Source: Lysobacterales bacterium (GTDB taxonomy: Bacteria > Pseudomonadota > Gammaproteobacteria > Xanthomonadales > Rhodanobacteraceae). From it: a stretch of 64,000 nucleotides of DNA. A model generated the notes under the pieces. The model made no database searches. It had not been told where the DNA came from and saw nothing but the letters and a program-made list of their open reading frames with translations. Below are positions 33,866 through 41,553 of the stretch, piece after piece. Both the position numbers and the translations under genes were made by a program. The stretch is taken from positions 62,001 to 126,000 of the forward strand of contig JADKJL010000009.1 of assembly GCA_016721015.1 (NCBI GenBank), in the 5' to 3' direction. Numbering within the stretch: the stretch's first letter is position 1; every line of letters starts with the position of its first letter.

Positions 33866-34717
33866 ATGCGAGATCCTGAAAGTCCTTGTCTGACGAGATG
33901 CTTTCTTCGTTTGTCGAGCGCCGTCATGCTGATCGTCGGCACATTTTGTCTGCCGACGATAGCCGCAGAGGTTCCCTTGATGAGTGAAGATGCGCGTCCG
34001 CCGACCGTCCTCGAATACGAGATCATCAAAACCTGGCCGCATGACCGCGGTGCATTTACCCAGGGCCTGATTTACCGCGACGGTTTCCTGTACGAGAGCA
34101 CAGGACTCAACGGACGATCGAGCCTGCGCAAGGTGAACCTCGAAACCGGGGAAGTGGTTCAGCACGAGAGTGTCGACAAGGAATATTTCGCCGAAGGCCT
34201 GACCGACTGGAAGAATCAGCTGATCCAGATCACCTGGCAATCGAAAACCGGATTCACCTACAACCTCAAAACCTTCAAGCGCAGCGGACAGTTCAGCTAC
34301 AGCGGCGAGGGCTGGGGCATCACCCATGATAGCAAGCGCCTGATCATGAGCGATGGCACGTCAAGCTTGCGTTTCCTTGATCCAAAGACGTTTGCACAGA
34401 CCGGCATACTGGATGTGACCTATCAGGGCAAACCGCTGGCCAATCTCAACGAACTCGAATTCGTGCGCGGGCGGATCTTCGCCAACGTCTGGCAGAGCAA
34501 CAGCATCGTCGTGATCGACCCCGCCAATGGCCGCGTCACCGCGCAGCTCGACCTGCCCGGCTTGCTCAATGCCGAGGATCGTTCGATCGCGGTCGATGTG
34601 CTCAATGGAATCGCCTACGACACGAAGAAGGATCGGCTGTTCGTCACCGGAAAGCTCTGGCCGAAGCTGTTCGAGATCAGACTGAAGAAGACGGATTTGC
34701 TCGACAAGGCGAATTGA
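33866..34717 (+). CDS. Glutaminyl-peptide cyclotransferase (bacterial beta-propeller type)
   Basis: A 283-aa protein with a signal peptide (hydrophobic part about residues 15-35, cleavage after TIAA). The body matches the plant/bacterial glutaminyl cyclase family structurally solved from Xanthomonas campestris: WPHDRGAFTQGLIYRDGFLYESTGLNGRS, then propeller strands such as WGITHDSKRLIMSDGTSSL and ELEFVRGRIFANVWQSN, and late VLNGIAYD. It would convert N-terminal glutamine to pyroglutamate in the periplasm, protecting proteins from aminopeptidases. The next small gene overlaps its stop codon. Confidence 0.9.
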   Translation: MRDPESPCLTRCFLRLSSAVMLIVGTFCLPTIAAEVPLMSEDARPPTVLEYEIIKTWPHDRGAFTQGLIYRDGFLYESTGLNGRSSLRKVNLETGEVVQHESVDKEYFAEGLTDWKNQLIQITWQSKTGFTYNLKTFKRSGQFSYSGEGWGITHDSKRLIMSDGTSSLRFLDPKTFAQTGILDVTYQGKPLANLNELEFVRGRIFANVWQSNSIVVIDPANGRVTAQLDLPGLLNAEDRSIAVDVLNGIAYDTKKDRLFVTGKLWPKLFEIRLKKTDLLDKAN

Positions 34718-34887
34718 ACGGGCTGAAGAAAGGCATTCATCCTGGCGCAATCGCTTGTTTCGCACTGGCGACCGTCTGCTATCTGCTTTCGTGGATTCCA
34801 TTCGCCTGGGTTTTTGCGGCATTGGCCATCACTTTCGAAGTGGTTGCCTGGATTCTGCTTTGGGCAGGAACGGACAGTGAAGGGTAA
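34714..34887 (+). CDS. 57-aa membrane protein with two transmembrane segments
   Basis: A short ORF that starts at a TTG overlapping the cyclotransferase stop (TTGA). It reads: a basic head NGLKKGIHPG, a first hydrophobic span from about residue 11 to 28, a short PF turn and a second span to about residue 50, then the tail WAGTDSEG. Two aromatic-flanked membrane hairpins with positive N-terminus suggest cytoplasmic ends. Codon usage (mixed third positions but mostly G/C) supports it. The coupling to the cyclotransferase is by overlap. Function unknown; the start could also be an internal CTG. Confidence 0.65.
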   Translation: MNGLKKGIHPGAIACFALATVCYLLSWIPFAWVFAALAITFEVVAWILLWAGTDSEG

Positions 34888-34935
34888 GAGCCACCCTCTC
34901 GCCAGGTCTTCTGGAATCGTCGGGAACGACTTAAC

Positions 34936-35337
34936 ATGCCCATCACCGGACTTGGTCACTACAATCTGCGCGCCCCGCGTGAATTGCTTGAATCCTTGCG
35001 AGCGTTCTACTGCGATGTCATCGGCCTCTCGACGGGAAAGCGCCCGCCGTTCCGCAGCTTCGGCTACTGGCTGTATGCCGGTGACCTCGACATCCTGCAT
35101 CTGACCGAATCCTCGCCGGAGGAAGTGCGCGTGACCAACGTCTCGACCACGTTCGACCATGTGGCCTTTGCTGCCGAGGGGCGACTTGAAATGGAATCGC
35201 GTTTGCGCACCTGCGCCATCGCCTTCAAAACCAATCAGGTCCCGCTGACGGGTCAGGTTCAACTATTCATGCGCGATCCGGCCGGGAATGGCGTCGAACT
35301 GACGTTTGCCGCCGATGATCCCGAAACGCAGGCCTGA
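34936..35337 (+). CDS. VOC-family (glyoxalase/bleomycin resistance-like) protein
   Basis: A 133-aa VOC-fold protein with two beta-alpha-beta-beta-beta modules: GLGHYNLRAPRELLESLRAFY opening, FGYWLYAGDLDILHLTE, then FDHVAFAAEG and LFMRDPAGNGVELTFA. The metal ligands are likely His8, His54-55 region, His78-like (FDHVAF) and the final Glu (GVELTF). Substrate unknown; many relatives are dioxygenases or lyases. Confidence 0.85.
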   Translation: MPITGLGHYNLRAPRELLESLRAFYCDVIGLSTGKRPPFRSFGYWLYAGDLDILHLTESSPEEVRVTNVSTTFDHVAFAAEGRLEMESRLRTCAIAFKTNQVPLTGQVQLFMRDPAGNGVELTFAADDPETQA

Positions 35338-35346
35338 ATCCGGGGT

Positions 35347-36207
35347 TCAGTAGTCCGCCTCTTCTGCCGCCTCACGGCCCTGCTGGCGAATGAGCGCCTC
35401 CTCGCGCGCGTCGTTGATCGCGGCGCGCACGCCATCAAGATCGACTTCGCTTTCATCGTGTTCGAACTGGCCAGTCAGTACGCTGTCGACGCGGAGTTCG
35501 CCGGCCTCGAACAAGGCCCAGATTTCCTCGGCGTACCAGGTATCAAACAGTTCGGGGGCAAAGCGGCCGAGAAACGCGGTGAGATTGTTGACATCGCGCT
35601 GAAGCATCGTGCGCGCGGCGTTGTTGCCGCTGGCACTGACCACCTGGGGCAGATCAATGATGACGGGCCCATCCTCGCCAACAAGCACGTTGTACGGCGA
35701 CAGGTCACCGTGGATCAGGCCGACAAGGAGCATGCGCACGACCTGCTCCATCAGGAAGGCGTGGTACTCGCGGGCGGTTTCGGCAGACAGCTCGACTTCG
35801 CCAAGGCGCGGCGCCGAATAGCCTTCGGCATCGGTGACCAGTTCCATGACCAGCACGCCATGGAAATACCCGTAGGGCTTCGGCACGCGCACGCCGGCTT
35901 CCATCAACTGGTAGAGCGCCTCGACCTCGGTATTCTTCCAGGCGACTTCCTGCTGCTTGCGCCCGTACTTGGTCGCCTTGCCGATCGCGCGCGCCTCGCG
36001 GCTGCCGCGCACCTTGCGACCTTCCTGGTACTGCACGCGCTGCTGGAAACTGCGCTGGGCCATGTCCTTGTAGACTTTCGCGCAACGGATATCGTCACCG
36101 GCACCGACCACGTAGACCGCCGCTTCCTTGCCGCTCTTGAGAGGTCGCACGACCCGATCGATGATGCCGTCGTCGATCAGGGCCTGCAGGCCGGGTGGAG
36201 TCTTCAT
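35347..36207 (-). CDS. RIO-type serine/threonine protein kinase
   Basis: A 286-aa atypical kinase of the RIO family, here at normal bacterial length. The ATP site GKEAAVYVVGAGDDIRCAKVYKD (glycine loop and Lys), the RIO-specific flexible loop (VQYQEGRKVRGSREARAIGK), the catalytic loop LIHGDLSPYNVLV and the metal-binding IIDLPQVVS are all present. RIO kinases mature ribosomes in archaea and eukaryotes; bacterial versions have no proven target. The gene is divergent from the cupin. Confidence 0.88.
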   Translation of the reverse strand: MKTPPGLQALIDDGIIDRVVRPLKSGKEAAVYVVGAGDDIRCAKVYKDMAQRSFQQRVQYQEGRKVRGSREARAIGKATKYGRKQQEVAWKNTEVEALYQLMEAGVRVPKPYGYFHGVLVMELVTDAEGYSAPRLGEVELSAETAREYHAFLMEQVVRMLLVGLIHGDLSPYNVLVGEDGPVIIDLPQVVSASGNNAARTMLQRDVNNLTAFLGRFAPELFDTWYAEEIWALFEAGELRVDSVLTGQFEHDESEVDLDGVRAAINDAREEALIRQQGREAAEEADY

Positions 36208-36356
36208 CAGCTTGGCTTTCTTGCTTTCCGTGGCTGGTTGCAGGGGATCCGCAACCGCAGACCGCGCAGGATAGCGGACTCGACCGAAGCTGCGATAGGC
36301 GTGGCACGGTGAGACAATCGGAACCTGCTGATTTCATTCACTCTTCGAGCCAGGCT

Positions 36357-36722
36357 ATGTCCAACTGCGCGATCAACCTCATCGACAAGCTCGCCCTGAT
36401 TCACCAGCACTGGTCGCCGCGCGTGGTCGCCGAAATGAACGACATCCAGTTCAAGCTGGTCAAGCTCGAAGGTGACTTCGTCTGGCACCGGCATGAGGAC
36501 ACCGACGAGGTATTCCTCGTCGTCCAAGGGGAGATGCAAATCGGTTTTCGCGATCGCGAGGTGACGATCCGCCAGGGCGAAATGTTCGTCGTTCCCAAGG
36601 GCGTCGAGCACATCACGCGCGCCGCGAGCGAATGTCATGCGCTGATAGTCGAACCCCGCGGTGTCGTCAACACCGGCGACACAGTCGGTGAATTGACCGC
36701 AAGCAACGACGTCTGGATCTGA
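36357..36722 (+). CDS. Cupin-domain protein
   Basis: A 121-aa single-domain cupin. The two cupin motifs are visible: GDFVWHRHEDTDEVFLVVQGEM (metal-binding His-x-His and Glu) and GEMFVVPKGVEHITRA (second His). A short N-terminal part (MSNCAINLIDKLALIHQHW) leads in. A role in sugar or acireductone-type chemistry cannot be told from the sequence. It is preceded by a 150-base divergent region shared with the RIO kinase. Confidence 0.85.
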   Translation: MSNCAINLIDKLALIHQHWSPRVVAEMNDIQFKLVKLEGDFVWHRHEDTDEVFLVVQGEMQIGFRDREVTIRQGEMFVVPKGVEHITRAASECHALIVEPRGVVNTGDTVGELTASNDVWI

Positions 36723-36892
36723 ACGGAACCCGAGTCGAGAAGAAATAGTCCGCTATTCAGTCGAAGCATCGCGTAGCATGGACGCGTTGTTCGTCATTTG
36801 AGCGCGTCTCGCTCGGCCGGTTTTCCGTCGCCGTTACGCCCCTTTCGCGCCGTCATTCCGATCCCTGCCTTGACGCCTCAACGGGAGTGCCC

Positions 36893-37543
36893 ATGTCGGG
36901 CTACCGTACTCGCCAGCTCGCCGTGAAGCTGGGAGGCCATGACTACCAGATCCGCGCACTGAGCGATTTGCAGCAGTTTGCCGACCCGCATGGGATTGCC
37001 GAGCGTGTCGGCATCTCCTCCGCGCAGTGGAGCCTGTTTGGACAGGTGTGGCCTTCCGGTCGCGTCCTCGCCGAGGCCATGTGTGTTTTCGACGTGGCCG
37101 GCAAGCGCATCCTCGAAATCGGCTGTGGTCTCGGCCTGTCGAGTCTCGTCTTGCAAAGACGCGAGGCCGACATCACGGCCAGCGACCATCACCCTCTGGC
37201 TGAATCCTTTCTGCAGCACAACGCACGCTTGAATGATTTGCCAAAACTGGCTTACCGCGATCTGCACTGGGCGATTCCCGATGCCGGACTTGGACGCTTC
37301 AACCTGCTGATCGGCAGCGACATCCTGTACGAGCGCGACCATATCGAATTACTTGCAACCCTGCTGGCACGTCACGCCCTGGATCACGCCGAGATCATCT
37401 TCACCGATCCAGGCCGAGGCAACAGCGCACCGTTTACCCGTGCGCTCGCTGCCCAGGGTTATTGCGTCACTGAAATACGCAGCCGCTTCAACGAAAGCGA
37501 TATCCCGCCGTTCCGCGGCCGTCTGCTCAGCTATCAACGCTGA
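36893..37543 (+). CDS. Class I SAM-dependent methyltransferase
   Basis: A 216-aa Rossmann methyltransferase. The SAM site is RILEIGCGLGLSSLVLQRR (about residue 73), with ITASDHHP as the acidic loop and IGSDILYERDHIE as the post-motif; FTDPGRGNSAPF follows. The pattern resembles METTL-like lysine or small-molecule methyltransferases. GGGAG lies 5 bases before the ATG at 36893, which is why I do not use the GTG two codons upstream. It is followed at once by the YkgJ-like gene. Substrate unknown. Confidence 0.85.
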   Translation: MSGYRTRQLAVKLGGHDYQIRALSDLQQFADPHGIAERVGISSAQWSLFGQVWPSGRVLAEAMCVFDVAGKRILEIGCGLGLSSLVLQRREADITASDHHPLAESFLQHNARLNDLPKLAYRDLHWAIPDAGLGRFNLLIGSDILYERDHIELLATLLARHALDHAEIIFTDPGRGNSAPFTRALAAQGYCVTEIRSRFNESDIPPFRGRLLSYQR

Positions 37544-37562
37544 GCCATCAAGAGCAAAATCC

Positions 37563-37901
37563 ATGGCCCTGGCCATCCATCCCGACGACAGCAAGATCGA
37601 TCCGCGGATTTCGTGCACCGATTGCGAAGCGGTCTGCTGCCGCCTTACCGTTGTCCTTGCCGACAGCGATCAGGTCGCCGAGCATCTGACCACGCACTCG
37701 GTGAATGGCATCAAGGTGATGGCACACGGCGAAGACGGCTGGTGCGTCGCGCTGGATCGCGTCAATCGCAACTGCGGCATCTATGAGACAAGACCTGCGG
37801 TCTGTCGCCGCTTCGCCATGGGTGGCGGCTACTGCCGGTTCGAGCGCGAGAACTTTGCCGAGGCGATTGTCGCCGGAAGAATTCCGCTACGTCTGATCTG
37901 A
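37563..37901 (+). CDS. YkgJ-family cysteine cluster protein
   Basis: A 112-aa protein rich in spaced cysteines: CTDCEAVCCRL, WCVALDRVNRNCGIYETRP and AVCRRFAMGGGYCRFE. The C-x2-C-x3-CC...C...C arrangement marks the YkgJ (Zn or Fe-S) family. Function is unknown; a metal-binding or redox role is inferred. Its end overlaps the convergent oxidoreductase-like gene by 15 bases. Confidence 0.9.
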   Translation: MALAIHPDDSKIDPRISCTDCEAVCCRLTVVLADSDQVAEHLTTHSVNGIKVMAHGEDGWCVALDRVNRNCGIYETRPAVCRRFAMGGGYCRFERENFAEAIVAGRIPLRLI

Positions 37902-38099
37902 CCGCTTCTGCTGAACGGATCGCCGCAGCAGCCATGCGGCGTGTTGGTCGCGGTAGCGCTGCATCGCCTCGTCATGCACATCGAAGATGCAACGCGCGCA
38001 GCCCGAGCCGCAGCAATCCAGCGGATCGGGATCGACTGGCTTGCGCGGCTCGGGATCGGTGTCGATATTCACCGCGTCGCGAGTTGTTGCCGGGTCCAT
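37887..38099 (-). CDS. Oxidoreductase-like N-terminal domain protein
   Basis: A 70-aa protein. After a short leader the core reads EPRKPVDPDPLDCCGSGCARC and then IFDVHDEAMQRYRDQHAAWL, the cysteine pattern (CC-x2-C-x2-C) and following helix of the oxidoreductase-like N-terminal domain (Pfam family of that name, found fused in eukaryotes to other enzymes). It overlaps trxC by 31 bases and YkgJ by 15 bases. Metal binding by the four Cys is likely. The start at 38099 is set by the trxC overlap and could be further in. Confidence 0.8.
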   Translation of the reverse strand: MDPATTRDAVNIDTDPEPRKPVDPDPLDCCGSGCARCIFDVHDEAMQRYRDQHAAWLLRRSVQQKRSDQT

Positions 38100-38515
38100 T
38101 GCACGATCTGGCTGGATGACATGCCGCCCGACTGCCGCGCGATTTCGCGTCCTCCGGCAAACAGGATCAGGGTGGGAATGCTGCGGATCTGGAAACGTCC
38201 ACCGAGCGCTTGCTGGGCCTCGGTATCGACCTTGGCCAGGCGTACCTGCGGCTCAAGCTGGCGGGTCGCTTCGCTGAAGTGCGGCGCCATGTTGACGCAC
38301 GGACCGCACCAGGGTGCCCAGAAATCAACCAGTACCGGGATATCGCCACTCAATGCCTTGCGATCGAAATCACCTTCTTCTAGGATCGCCGGCTTGCCGA
38401 CAAACAAGGCATGCTGGCAACGACCACAGACCGGATTGTCAGCCAGCCGTGCCTGCGGCACGCGGTTCATCGCCGCACACTGCTGGCAGGGAATCATCAT
38501 TGCGGAATCGCTCAT
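38069..38515 (-). CDS. trxC: Thioredoxin 2 (TrxC) with zinc finger
   Basis: A 148-aa two-domain thioredoxin. The N-terminal zinc ribbon has IPCQQCAAMN and VCGRCQHALF; the thioredoxin domain has FWAPWCGPCVNMAPHF (active site WCGPC), then cis-Pro in IRSIPTLILF. This is the TrxC architecture: zinc-dependent, active in oxidative stress. The start at 38515 is chosen because family members begin MSDSAMMIPCQ-like. It is the first gene of a minus-strand pair with the oxidoreductase-like protein. Confidence 0.95.
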   Translation of the reverse strand: MSDSAMMIPCQQCAAMNRVPQARLADNPVCGRCQHALFVGKPAILEEGDFDRKALSGDIPVLVDFWAPWCGPCVNMAPHFSEATRQLEPQVRLAKVDTEAQQALGGRFQIRSIPTLILFAGGREIARQSGGMSSSQIVQWTRQQLATR

Positions 38516-38692
38516 GGCATCCTCGAAGCAGTCGTCATCAACCCGAGATGGCGTCTGCATGCCGCCGCACAAGGGTCAGAAAGAAAGCTATCCCTCGCCG
38601 TCAGCAAATACAAACCCGCTTTTGGCCCTGCGCCAAGGCGGCTGCCTTGCTGTGACCTGCGCAAACAGCAGCGAATCGCCCAGCCATTTCCG

Positions 38693-38734
38693 ACTCCCTA
38701 CTCCCTACTCCCTACTCCCTACTCCCCACTCCCG
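38693..38734 (-). repeat. Heptamer array GGGAGTA, six units, overlapping a coding end
   Basis: Six 7-bp units read ACTCCCT, ACTCCCT, ACTCCCT, ACTCCCT, ACTCCCC, ACTCCCG on the plus strand (38693-38734). The D2HGDH gene ends inside the array: its TAG stop (38712-38714) and the last five or six codons are made of repeat units on the minus strand. Confidence 0.9.
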
Positions 38735-40121
38735 CCCCATCAAACACCTTGCCCGGGTTCAGGATCCCGTGCGGATCGAGCACCTGCTTGATGCCGCGCA
38801 TGACGGCAATTTCAGCCGCGCTGCGCGTGCCGAGCAGATAACCCTTCTTGACCAGTCCGATGCCATGCTCGGCCGAGATGCTGCCGCCGAATTCGGCCAG
38901 CGTCTGTGCGAGCAGGCGGGTGACCCGTTCGCATTCGACGATGAACATGGCGTCAGTCGTGGCGTCATCCTTGAGCACATTGATATGCAGGTTGCCGTCG
39001 CCGATATGCCCGAACCAGACCACGTCATAGTGTGGATACTCGCGTTCGAAGATCGTGCGCATCGCCTGCATGAAGGCGGGAATCGCGCTGATGCGAACCG
39101 AGATGTCGTTCTTGTAGGGTTTTCGTGCAGCCAGGCTTTCGGTGATGCTTTCGCGCAACCGCCACAAAGATGCCGCCTGCGCCGAGCTCTGGCTGATGAC
39201 GCCGTCATTGACCCAGCCGTTGCCGAAACACTGCTCGAAGACCTCCAGGGCATCGGCTTGCTGCGCCTCGTCGGCAACATCGAATTCGGCAATCAGGTAG
39301 AACGGCGACACCTGCTCGAATGGATCCTGTGCGCCATGCGCGACGACATGCTCGAGCGCACGGTCGGTGAAGAACTCGAAAGCACTGAGTTTGAGCTTGC
39401 GCCGGCACGCGGCGAATACCTGCATCAGGTCATCCATGGCCGACACCGCGAATACCATGACATTTGACGCTGGCGGCGGATCGGTCAGGCGCACGCTGGC
39501 CTCGACGACCAGACCGAGCGTACCTTCGGCGCCAACCAGCAGATGGCGCAGATCGTAGCCACTGGAATTCTTGATCAGGCCGCGATTGAGATCGAGCAGT
39601 TCGCCGGTGCCGGTGACGACTTTCAATCCGGCAATCCACTCGCGCGTGTTGCCGTAGCGGATCACGCGGATACCGCCGGCATTGGTGGCGATATTGCCGC
39701 CAATCGAGCACGAGCCGCGCGCAGCGAAATCCACCGGATAAATCAATTCGTGCCCGATTGCGGCCCGTTGCAGGGCTTCAAGGGCAAGACCCGCTTGCAC
39801 GGTGAGAATCCGATCGACGGAATCGAAACCGAGCACGCGGTTCATGCGCTCGAAACTGATCACGAGTTCGCCGTTGGCTGCAACAGCACCCCCCGACAAG
39901 CCGGTACGGCCACCGGAAGGCACGATCGCGACGCCCTCGGTAACTGCCCAGCGCACGACTTCCTGTACTTCTTGCGTAGTCGACGGCAACGCGATTGCAA
40001 GTGGCGCAGGCGTCCAGCGCCGGGTCCAGTCGCGACCGTAATATTCGAGATCACCGGCCTCGGACTTCAGCAACAGTTGTGGCAGGCGCTCGAGCAAACG
40101 CGATAAACGGGGATCGGACAT
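38712..40121 (-). CDS. FAD-linked oxidase, D-2-hydroxyglutarate dehydrogenase-like
   Basis: A 469-aa vanillyl-alcohol-oxidase-fold flavoprotein. The FAD-binding PCMH domain (about residues 37-215) has PSGGRTGLSGGAV and the SIGGNIATNAGGI loop; the C-terminal oxidase domain has WFGHIGDGNLHINVL (metal site), SISAEHGIGLVKKGYL and the terminal DPHGILNPGKVFDG. It lies divergent from serA. In Pseudomonas this enzyme recycles the D-2-hydroxyglutarate that SerA makes by reducing 2-oxoglutarate, so the pair should drive serine synthesis. Homology to glycolate/lactate oxidases (GlcD) is an alternative. The extreme C-terminus (GAGVGSRE) is encoded by a repeat array and unlike the family. Confidence 0.88.
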   Translation of the reverse strand: MSDPRLSRLLERLPQLLLKSEAGDLEYYGRDWTRRWTPAPLAIALPSTTQEVQEVVRWAVTEGVAIVPSGGRTGLSGGAVAANGELVISFERMNRVLGFDSVDRILTVQAGLALEALQRAAIGHELIYPVDFAARGSCSIGGNIATNAGGIRVIRYGNTREWIAGLKVVTGTGELLDLNRGLIKNSSGYDLRHLLVGAEGTLGLVVEASVRLTDPPPASNVMVFAVSAMDDLMQVFAACRRKLKLSAFEFFTDRALEHVVAHGAQDPFEQVSPFYLIAEFDVADEAQQADALEVFEQCFGNGWVNDGVISQSSAQAASLWRLRESITESLAARKPYKNDISVRISAIPAFMQAMRTIFEREYPHYDVVWFGHIGDGNLHINVLKDDATTDAMFIVECERVTRLLAQTLAEFGGSISAEHGIGLVKKGYLLGTRSAAEIAVMRGIKQVLDPHGILNPGKVFDGAGVGSRE

Positions 40122-40317
40122 TCGAGGAAATCCACTGGGATCGGGGCGCTGAAGAGTCTGAAACGTAGCCAGCTACCATTTGCGCAGACTGCCAGCGATT
40201 GGCTGGAACGTCTACTGCTGCACTGCCGCAAAAGACCGGGAATCTGGCATAGTCGTCACCACGCTGTGGAGCACCATTTCGTTTCCACTGCAACCATTTC
40301 GAGCATCATCCTGGATC

Positions 40318-41553
40318 ATGAAGAAGACTTCCTATCCCAAGCAGGAAATTCGTGTGCTGCTGCTCGAAGGCATCAGCGCAAGCGCGATCGATACATTCAA
40401 GTCGGCCGGCTACTCGCAGATCGAACTGCACGACAAATCGCTGCCAGAAGACGAACTCAAGCGACGCATCGCCGAGGCGCATCTGGTCGGTATCCGCTCA
40501 CGCACGCAACTGACCCATGAAGTGCTCACCGAAGCCAAGCGCCTGATCGCTGTCGGCTGTTTCTGCATCGGCACCAACCAGGTCAATCTCGACGCCGCCC
40601 AGGGCTTCGGTATTCCGGTCTTCAATGCGCCCTATTCCAACACGCGCAGTGTTGCCGAGCTGGTACTGGCCGAAGCGATCCTGCTGATGCGCCGGATACC
40701 GCAGAAGAATGCCGAATGCCATCGCGGTGGCTGGTCGAAATCGGCGCTCGGCAGCTTCGAGGTACGCGACAAGGTGCTTGGCATCGTCGGCTATGGCCAT
40801 ATCGGAACCCAGGTTGGCCTGCTCGCCGAAGGCCTCGGCATGCGCGTGATCTTCCACGACATCGAAGCGAAACTGACCCTTGGCAATGCGCGTGCCGCCG
40901 CAAGCCTCGACGATCTGCTGCAGCGCTCGGATATCGTCACCCTGCATGTTCCCGAAACGGCACAGACCGCGATGATGATTGGCGCAGCCGAACTCGCAAA
41001 GATGCGCAAGGGAGCGGCCCTGATCAACGCCTCGCGCGGCACCGTCGTCAACATCGATGCGCTCGCCGAAAGCCTTCGCTCGGGCCATCTTTCGGGAGCG
41101 GCGGTCGATGTGTTTCCGCTCGAGCCGCAAGCCAATGGCGAAGCGTTTGTCTCGCCTCTGGTCGGCATGGACAACGTGATCCTGACCCCGCATATCGGCG
41201 GCAGCACACTCGAGGCGCAGGACAATATCGGAATCGAGGTAGCGGCCAAACTGGTGCGCTACAGCGACAACGGCTCGACCCTGTCGGCGGTCAACTTCCC
41301 CGAGGCGACCCTGCCCGGGCATCCGCACAGCCACCGCCTGCTGCATATCCATCGCAACATGCCCGGCATGCTCTCGCGCATCAACGACATTTTTTCCCAG
41401 AACAACATCAACATCGACGGCCAGTACCTGCAGACCAACGCGAACATCGGCTATGTCGTCGCCGATGTCTCGACCACCGAGGCGCAGGCGGCCGAGCTCA
41501 AGGATGCGCTGGCCGCGATTCCAGGAACGTTGAGGACGCGCGTGCTTTATTGA
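40318..41553 (+). CDS. serA: D-3-phosphoglycerate dehydrogenase
   Basis: A 411-aa enzyme for the first step of serine synthesis, the size of E. coli SerA (410). NAD site VLGIVGYGHIGTQVGLLAEGLG (about 147), catalytic region NASRGTVVNIDAL, LTPHIGGSTLEAQDNIG with the active His, and the C-terminal ACT domain (HIHRNMPGMLSRINDIFSQN) for serine feedback inhibition. The start at 40318 gives the family N-terminus; upstream in-frame codons back to 40180 are rejected. Expression region shared with D2HGDH is 196 bases. Confidence 0.95.
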   Translation: MKKTSYPKQEIRVLLLEGISASAIDTFKSAGYSQIELHDKSLPEDELKRRIAEAHLVGIRSRTQLTHEVLTEAKRLIAVGCFCIGTNQVNLDAAQGFGIPVFNAPYSNTRSVAELVLAEAILLMRRIPQKNAECHRGGWSKSALGSFEVRDKVLGIVGYGHIGTQVGLLAEGLGMRVIFHDIEAKLTLGNARAAASLDDLLQRSDIVTLHVPETAQTAMMIGAAELAKMRKGAALINASRGTVVNIDALAESLRSGHLSGAAVDVFPLEPQANGEAFVSPLVGMDNVILTPHIGGSTLEAQDNIGIEVAAKLVRYSDNGSTLSAVNFPEATLPGHPHSHRLLHIHRNMPGMLSRINDIFSQNNINIDGQYLQTNANIGYVVADVSTTEAQAAELKDALAAIPGTLRTRVLY

